In this document: positions 58,774-64,000 of the stretch, piece after piece
Layout: the number at the start of each line of letters is the position of its first letter
Position numbering within the stretch: the first letter of the stretch is position 1
Notes under the pieces: model-generated
What the model was told of the DNA's origin: nothing
What the model saw: only the letters and a program-made list of their open reading frames with translations
The model's database searches: none
Origin: CALESS01 sp041741455
Lineage (GTDB): Bacteria > Chloroflexota > Anaerolineae > Anaerolineales > Anaerolineaceae
Assembly (NCBI GenBank): GCA_041741455.1
Contig: JBGSJZ010000152.1
Span: 62,001 to 126,000 of the forward strand
DNA: 64,000 nucleotides
Direction: 5' to 3'
Position numbers and translations under genes: made by a program

Positions 58774-60045
58774 CTATGTTTGAATATTTTCCAAGTATTG
58801 TTTCAAGTCATCATCCTTACGGATTAGGATAACAGTTAAAAAATATTCGTTGAACTGTTGAAGCAGCTCGGTTTTGTTGATTTCACTCCCAAAGGTTTCG
58901 CAATCCATCAGAACCATAATTGGGCGGATGTTTTTCCGAATCAATTTTTCGACAGATACAACCAAAGAATTGGATTGAGTGGTACTGATGATAATTACCG
59001 TGCTACCTCTGGTTATGTGCTGAATTTGGATATCTACCAAGCCATGTAAAGGCAATTGACCATCTGAAACCATAAAAGCCAGTGTCTCCAGGATTTTTCC
59101 AAGCTGCCGCTCACCCTTCTCTGCTGGTAAGGTGGTGGTTATTTGGCCTGCGCAGGCTAGACCAACAGATTCACCCCGTTTAATAAAATAATTGGCGATG
59201 GATGCAGCTGCACTTACCGAGTATTCAAAAGTATCCGGAGGTAACTTTACCTGAATCTTGTGTCCGAGGATCCACAACCGATCAACACGTCTCGGTTGTG
59301 GCGGTAAATTGATCTTTGCCTGTACAGATTTTTCTGCATCTAGAAAAATCCATACATCTGCCTGGGGATCTTGGTCAAATTCCTTTACCATGAATTTATC
59401 TTTACGCGCTGTAATGGGCCAATGGATCCGGCTAAGAGAATCACCCGGGGCATACTCCCGAACGCCAGCAGCATGTGGGGTAACTTCCTGCGTTGTTCTC
59501 CACAACACTTTTCCGCCTGATAAATAACCCGGAGGAAAGGGAAAATGTCTTAGTTGGACCATATAAGGTAGAACCAAAAGTGTCTGCGAAGCAGGAACCT
59601 CTATCCGCCTTCCAAACAAACCCATCGGATCACCCGAGGAAATATAAGAGGGACCTAAATGAAACAAGCCTCTACGGGTTAGAAGTGTATAGGAGGAAAA
59701 ACTACGAGTATCCCTGCCACGCAATTGTGACATAACTCGAGAACCATTGGATTGCGGTAAATCACTTTTATCATCAACTTGTATCCAAATTTTTACTATG
59801 CGGGATTGATTGATAAGCTCATATCTTTCTTCCAATACTTGCCCCAATTGTTGCTTAATTCCACGCACTGTTCGCCTGAGTTTTACACCGCTTATCGAGA
59901 AATAAGTCCATATCCCCCCCATGACAATCATCAAAATTCCTAGATAAAACAAGCGCATGAGTGTTTGAGTACGCAACAAGAAGCTGCCAATCAGGGCAGC
60001 TATTGAAACAACCACGATTCCATAGAATCCAGGCTTGAGGAACAA
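58774..60045 (-). CDS. DUF58 domain protein
   Basis: The 423-residue protein has two N-terminal membrane helices (about residues 8-50) and a DUF58 domain with the signature GVREYAPGDSLSRIHWPITARKDKFMVKEF (about residues 195-225). A von Willebrand-like region follows, with VWIFLDAEKS. DUF58 genes nearly always follow MoxR ATPase genes, as here (2-base gap), and the pair is thought to act in metal-ion or protein-complex assembly. No further vWA or transglutaminase gene follows. Confidence 0.88.
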   Translation of the reverse strand: MFLKPGFYGIVVVSIAALIGSFLLRTQTLMRLFYLGILMIVMGGIWTYFSISGVKLRRTVRGIKQQLGQVLEERYELINQSRIVKIWIQVDDKSDLPQSNGSRVMSQLRGRDTRSFSSYTLLTRRGLFHLGPSYISSGDPMGLFGRRIEVPASQTLLVLPYMVQLRHFPFPPGYLSGGKVLWRTTQEVTPHAAGVREYAPGDSLSRIHWPITARKDKFMVKEFDQDPQADVWIFLDAEKSVQAKINLPPQPRRVDRLWILGHKIQVKLPPDTFEYSVSAAASIANYFIKRGESVGLACAGQITTTLPAEKGERQLGKILETLAFMVSDGQLPLHGLVDIQIQHITRGSTVIIISTTQSNSLVVSVEKLIRKNIRPIMVLMDCETFGSEINKTELLQQFNEYFLTVILIRKDDDLKQYLENIQT

Positions 60046-60047
60046 GG

Positions 60048-61007
60048 TTACTTCCCTTTTGAAGAAAAATCACCACCTGGAATAGGCGTATTAGAAATCA
60101 ACTCATCGATAATTGTCGCTGATGAAATATCTTTCATACGAGTAGCCGGATTCACCACCACCCGGTGAGCCAAGACTGGGATAGCAATGGATTTGATATC
60201 ATCCGGGAGAACGAAATCTCTGCCTGCCATGGCAGCTATGGCTTGGGCAGCCCGGAACAACCCAAGGCTTCCTCTTGGGCTGGCACCAAGGTACACATCT
60301 GGATGGGTTCGCGTGGACCTGGTTAAATCCACAATATATCTTTTTATGGAAGGAGCGATGTAAATCCGTTTGATGGCTTCCTGGTATTGTCGCAACTCTT
60401 CTTCGGCCGTTACTGCATTCAAGGTTTCTATTGGATGCCTGAGTTGTTGCAGTTCAAGAATCCGGATTTCATCTTGCAGGGAAGGATAACCAAGATGAAT
60501 TCTCAACAAGAATCGGTCCAATTGAGCTTCAGGTAGAGGAAATGTTCCTTCATATTCAATGGGATTTTCAGTCGCTAGAACCAGAAATGGATTCGGTAGG
60601 GGATGAGTGACCCCGTCCACTGTAATTTGCCTTTCCTCCATAGCTTCAAGCAAGGCTGATTGGGTTTTGGGAGTTGCCCGGTTGATCTCATCCGCCAGTA
60701 CGATTTGAGACATAATTGGCCCTGGACGAAATTCAAAACCCCGGGTAGCTTGGTTAAATATTGAAACACCCGTCACATCACTGGGCAGCATATCCGGCGT
60801 GAATTGCAAACGATTGAACGAACAATCCAGAGATTTTGCCAGGCTGCGGGCTAGCATTGTTTTCCCAACTCCTGGCACATCTTCAATCAACAAATGACCC
60901 TGACATAACAACCCAATTAAGACTTGATGGATTGTCTGACTTTTTCCGACAATGACTTTTTCTAGATTTTTTAATAGTTTTTCAGAAAATAATTGGACTT
61001 CGTTCAT
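60048..61007 (-). CDS. MoxR-type AAA+ ATPase
   Basis: The 319-residue protein is a MoxR AAA+ ATPase with Walker A EDVPGVGKTMLARSLA (about residues 39-54), Walker B IVLADEINRATPKTQSALLEAMEE (about 101-124), sensor 1 LATENPIEYEGTFPLPEAQLDRF and the arginine region GASPRGSLGLFRAAQA. MoxR enzymes act as chaperones for assembling complexes. It sits 3 bases after the YfhO-like gene and 2 before DUF58, so the minus-strand run from 64000 to 58774 is likely one transcript. Confidence 0.93.
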   Translation of the reverse strand: MNEVQLFSEKLLKNLEKVIVGKSQTIHQVLIGLLCQGHLLIEDVPGVGKTMLARSLAKSLDCSFNRLQFTPDMLPSDVTGVSIFNQATRGFEFRPGPIMSQIVLADEINRATPKTQSALLEAMEERQITVDGVTHPLPNPFLVLATENPIEYEGTFPLPEAQLDRFLLRIHLGYPSLQDEIRILELQQLRHPIETLNAVTAEEELRQYQEAIKRIYIAPSIKRYIVDLTRSTRTHPDVYLGASPRGSLGLFRAAQAIAAMAGRDFVLPDDIKSIAIPVLAHRVVVNPATRMKDISSATIIDELISNTPIPGGDFSSKGK

Positions 61008-61010
61008 GAT

Positions 61011-63362
61011 CTATCTTTGCTCCTTTGAATCTCTTTTCACTAGACCAGGCCAAGCATGCCATATCAGCAGTAGAATTATACTGAAACCACTCAAGATTGT
61101 GCCAATTATAAACATCTTCGGTTCATAACGCCATTCGACCGAATGTGAGCCTTTTGGAACATGAACAGCCTGAAACAAGTAATCTGCCCGGAAATTTTCT
61201 TGTTTATTCCCATCGACATACACATTCCATCCAGGATACCATGTACTCGCCAGAAAAATCCATCCCTCAAATTCTGTTTGGATTTTTATGGATACATGAT
61301 TTGAAGCCTCAGTGTAAACCATTTCTGGTATTGAATAATTGCACTTACGGATATTATCCTTTGGTTTTCCTTCCAACACCACCCAATTTTCTCGACCATC
61401 TTGAGCCAACAGGCTTTTCATTTTTTCAAGAACATTTTCTGGTGTCAAAGCCCAATCCACACAAGGCTTCCACTGTACTTTCATCATTGGGTCTAATTTC
61501 TCAAACGAAACCCCAGCAACATTATTGGTTACGCGTTTTTCCAACCAACCAATATTGATTTGTTCCATTTGATTTTTTTGTTCAATTTCTGGAAGGCTCT
61601 CTACCCATCTGATAAATATTGAATATCGCTCGGGTGTTAGCGGATCAAAATTGTTCGCAGTCGAGACATTATTCATCAAATTTAAATTAGGTAAAAATGA
61701 AGCAAAATAATTCGATAAATCCTCAATCGGACGTAGATCACTGAATCGCAGGAACCTCTTAAACTTTAATAAGTACTCATCACTCGTTGAGAGATAGATT
61801 CGACTATCCGAAAAATTAATTTTTTCCACAGAAGGGGTAGTTGGCGAAATTAAATAGTTTGAAATCCTTGTTGTAGGATTCAACCCCCAGTTCGCAATAC
61901 TTAAATCTACAATGATGACACCGGCAATCACCCAACGCCATACCAGCTCAAATTGAGTGCCAATTTTTGGCGCTCTTAAACTCAAGATTCCCATAATCAG
62001 GCCGATAATTCCTGCAACAAAAAACGCTTGTGAAAATGTTGTTTGAATATCAGGCATGAAAACCCTGGCTGCAATCGCTCCAATCACCACTGCTGACGCT
62101 ACAACCATCGCCAGACGCCATCTTTTCCTCTTTCGCCCGGTTATATTTCTCCAATTCTCCGATTGCACTCCGGCCAACAGGCTGAATGCAAAAACGGTTA
62201 CTACCATCCAGCGGGTAGGCGCTTGAAACATGTTAAAAGTAGGGATATTGTTATATAACCACGGGAAGATCGGGGTATTATCACCAAGAGCCAGGCAGAA
62301 AGCCAAAATTACAGAAGCTAATAAATACCATTTTAGGATCCTGAAAGAATCCGTCTTAACTTCTTTATTTTTCCTGAACAGAGTAAACAAAGTCATTATT
62401 GCAAGAATAATCGGAATCAGACCTATGTAAACAGCATCCTCCCAGTAAGCCGCATATCCCCAATAGGTGCCGGTTCCAGGGCTGCCAAATAAATTCGGGG
62501 TAACAAATGTCAAGATTCTCCAGGGCCAAAAAGAATACACCATTGCCTGCTCAAAAGCATAAGCATCAGCCCTTTGTGAATTCATCAAGTATTCTGCAGT
62601 TGGAATTAATTGAATGGCCGAGATTGCAACAGCCATTACCCCTCCTGCTGCCAGCCTGGCCAGACTGATACCACCTTTGCGTAAATCTTTTCCACGCAGA
62701 CATCCAATCAAAACCCAGGAGCCCACCAGCAAAATGCTATACCAGGTCAATTGGGCATGGCCAGCAAGTAATTGCAGGCTCAGGCATATCACAAAAAAAG
62801 TCGGCACAAACCGCTTTGCTGACACATTCCCTTCGACAGGATTGGCAATATTGGAAGAGGCCAAAATTACCCACGGAATCCAGCTTCCGGCCCAGATCAT
62901 TGAGAAAAAGCTGCCTCGGGCTAACCAGTAACCGCTCAGCGAAAATGCTAACCCCGCAATCACCTGCCCCGTTTCGCTCACCCCCAATCGCTTCGTCAGC
63001 CGAACCATCCCGATTCCAGCCCAGATGATATGTGCAACAAGCAATATTCCAAACGCCCAAATTAGGCCTCCAGTTCCCCCAATCCATCCGAAAACAAAAG
63101 TCAACCAACTCGGAGGGTAGAATAAAGCCATTTGGTAATTTGCCAGGAAAGGAGCCCCCATACCATTTAGGTTATTCCATAATGGGATTACTCCTTGATT
63201 GATTTGTTCAAACGCCAGGTTCCGCCATGGGATGAATTGTAGGCTGGCCGTACCCCAATAAAGCGCTCTACCCGGGATTAATGCAGGAAAAACAGAGAGA
63301 ATTCCTCCAAGGATGATTGGGGTATAGACTGAACGAAGAAGACGGCGAAATAATCTTTTCAT
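61011..63362 (-). CDS. YfhO-like multipass membrane protein
   Basis: The 783-residue protein has about 12-13 hydrophobic segments over residues 10-500 and a last one at about 755-775, with a soluble part between (about 510-745). The N-terminal loop has FIPWRNLAFEQINQGVIPLWNN and a GMGAPFLANYQMALFYPPSW segment, and further on PTRWMVVTVFAFSLLAGV; these are typical of YfhO/bacterial membrane glycosyltransferase-like (GT-C fold) proteins. B. subtilis YfhO glycosylates lipoteichoic acid; here the role is only inferred as lipid-linked sugar transfer. It overlaps the preceding gene by 4 bases. Confidence 0.8.
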   Translation of the reverse strand: MKRLFRRLLRSVYTPIILGGILSVFPALIPGRALYWGTASLQFIPWRNLAFEQINQGVIPLWNNLNGMGAPFLANYQMALFYPPSWLTFVFGWIGGTGGLIWAFGILLVAHIIWAGIGMVRLTKRLGVSETGQVIAGLAFSLSGYWLARGSFFSMIWAGSWIPWVILASSNIANPVEGNVSAKRFVPTFFVICLSLQLLAGHAQLTWYSILLVGSWVLIGCLRGKDLRKGGISLARLAAGGVMAVAISAIQLIPTAEYLMNSQRADAYAFEQAMVYSFWPWRILTFVTPNLFGSPGTGTYWGYAAYWEDAVYIGLIPIILAIMTLFTLFRKNKEVKTDSFRILKWYLLASVILAFCLALGDNTPIFPWLYNNIPTFNMFQAPTRWMVVTVFAFSLLAGVQSENWRNITGRKRKRWRLAMVVASAVVIGAIAARVFMPDIQTTFSQAFFVAGIIGLIMGILSLRAPKIGTQFELVWRWVIAGVIIVDLSIANWGLNPTTRISNYLISPTTPSVEKINFSDSRIYLSTSDEYLLKFKRFLRFSDLRPIEDLSNYFASFLPNLNLMNNVSTANNFDPLTPERYSIFIRWVESLPEIEQKNQMEQINIGWLEKRVTNNVAGVSFEKLDPMMKVQWKPCVDWALTPENVLEKMKSLLAQDGRENWVVLEGKPKDNIRKCNYSIPEMVYTEASNHVSIKIQTEFEGWIFLASTWYPGWNVYVDGNKQENFRADYLFQAVHVPKGSHSVEWRYEPKMFIIGTILSGFSIILLLIWHAWPGLVKRDSKEQR

Positions 63363-64000
63363 TGTTCAGTATCTAATTTATCCACCTTGATAACCCAGAT
63401 ATCTTTTTGCTGGAAAATAACTCCTCCGTACGTTTCCCAGGACTTGGAGACCATCTCATTTTCCAGGATGAGATAATCTACTCCAGAACTTTGCAAGAAT
63501 TCCAATTGGATTGAACCTATATCAGTTGCATACAGAATATCATCGACTCTCATTTGCATCTCTTTCAGATTTACACTCTCGGGACCATGCCCAATCAATA
63601 CGCTTCCATAAAGCCAGGCAGGTAAGTCATTGGATATACCATAATTCGCTAAAACAACTGGTTTTCCTGGCTGATCCCAGTCCTTTTCAATCGATGCAAA
63701 TGCTTGAATCTTTTCCATGGTCGTAAAAACTGGTTCGGAAGCGGTTTTGGCTGAGAATATACCACCAAAAACTAGGAAGACGCTTGTTAATATTCCCAAT
63801 GCACCGAAAACTTGGAAGCCTATGCGCCATCTCTTCTCCATTTCACCTAAACCAATCAATGCTATCCCTGTCAATACCAACCAGATTCCATCTGGCAGTC
63901 TTCGCTGAAGATTTATCGGGAAATAGGCTAAGAGTGGAAAGAGTAAAACAAACCCCATCGCTAAATAACCTTCCGTAAATTTTCTCTTGTAAATGCTGAT
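63359..64000 (-). CDS. Membrane protein, C-terminal part only (runs off the window)
   Basis: The minus-strand frame is open from the window edge at 64000 to a stop at 63359, so only the last 213 or so residues are seen. The ATG at 63958 need not be the start because the frame continues upstream without a stop. Two or three hydrophobic helices (MGFVLLFPLLAYFPINL, GIWLVLTGIALIGLGE, FGALGILTSVFLVFGGIF) are followed by a soluble C-terminal domain with YGISNDLPAWLYGSVLIGHGPES. It resembles GT-C-type membrane proteins with a terminal soluble domain. It overlaps the YfhO-like gene by 4 bases and probably works with it. Confidence 0.65.
   Translation of the reverse strand: MSIYKRKFTEGYLAMGFVLLFPLLAYFPINLQRRLPDGIWLVLTGIALIGLGEMEKRWRIGFQVFGALGILTSVFLVFGGIFSAKTASEPVFTTMEKIQAFASIEKDWDQPGKPVVLANYGISNDLPAWLYGSVLIGHGPESVNLKEMQMRVDDILYATDIGSIQLEFLQSSGVDYLILENEMVSKSWETYGGVIFQQKDIWVIKVDKLDTEQ

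Overview
The window looks like chromosomal DNA of an anaerobic member of the Chloroflexota, most likely class Anaerolineae. This placement is an inference from gene content: a Gls24-nusB pair, DUF58/MoxR and YfhO-like membrane genes, family-II CBS pyrophosphatase, selenium/molybdenum hydroxylases and coenzyme F420 synthesis in one genome, moderate GC and spacious lipoproteins. No 16S gene or other decisive marker is present. There is no prophage, IS element or CRISPR array.

Layout. 1-5.5 kb: the 5' part of a lipoprotein gene (minus), typA (plus) behind a promoter and a terminator-like leader hairpin, a Xer-type tyrosine recombinase (minus), a 520-bp intergenic region with a 28-bp dif-like palindrome, an orphan gyrase-A C-terminal propeller gene and a metallo-beta-lactamase-fold gene. 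5.5-14 kb (plus): a LarA-like protein, an alpha/beta hydrolase, an MFS transporter, Asp23/Gls24, nusB, a large modular lipoprotein with a glycosidase-like domain, and ATP-type PEP carboxykinase. 14-19 kb: prepilin peptidase (minus), then mrfA-mrfB, an excision-repair helicase/nuclease pair in which MrfA carries an inserted HNH domain, and a DUF2007 gene.

19.2-42.5 kb is the centrepiece: 20 genes all on the minus strand, with gaps of 0-49 bases or short overlaps, reading from about 42.6 kb to 19.2 kb. It holds three molybdenum hydroxylases with three different subunit fusions, the selenium/molybdenum maturation factors YqeB, YqeC (fused to a MocA-like cytidylyltransferase) and XdhC, a second MocA-like enzyme, an SsnA-like aminohydrolase, a CBS-type family II pyrophosphatase, and a coenzyme F420 block: CofC, CofD, CofE, an F420:NADP oxidoreductase, an LLM-class F420-type oxidoreductase and a 2H phosphoesterase. 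The arrangement suggests that hydroxylation of N-heterocycles (purine-like substrates) by Se/Mo enzymes is expressed together with F420 supply and use. The upstream region has a long inverted repeat and a leader that can fold into a closed multi-stem structure.

42.7-58.8 kb (mostly plus): M20 dipeptidase, DUF1385 protein, a frameshifted comEA, yqeY, pgpH, ybeY, dgkA, a divergent NarL-type response regulator, a receiver-only regulator, a DUF192 gene, a LysM-M23 peptidase, two unrecognised genes, tRNA-Arg(UCU), an Hsp20 and Lon protease followed by a receiver, a GNAT acetyltransferase and MogA in overlapping order. 58.8-64 kb (minus): DUF58, MoxR ATPase, a YfhO-like multipass protein and the 3' part of another membrane-protein gene that runs off the window.
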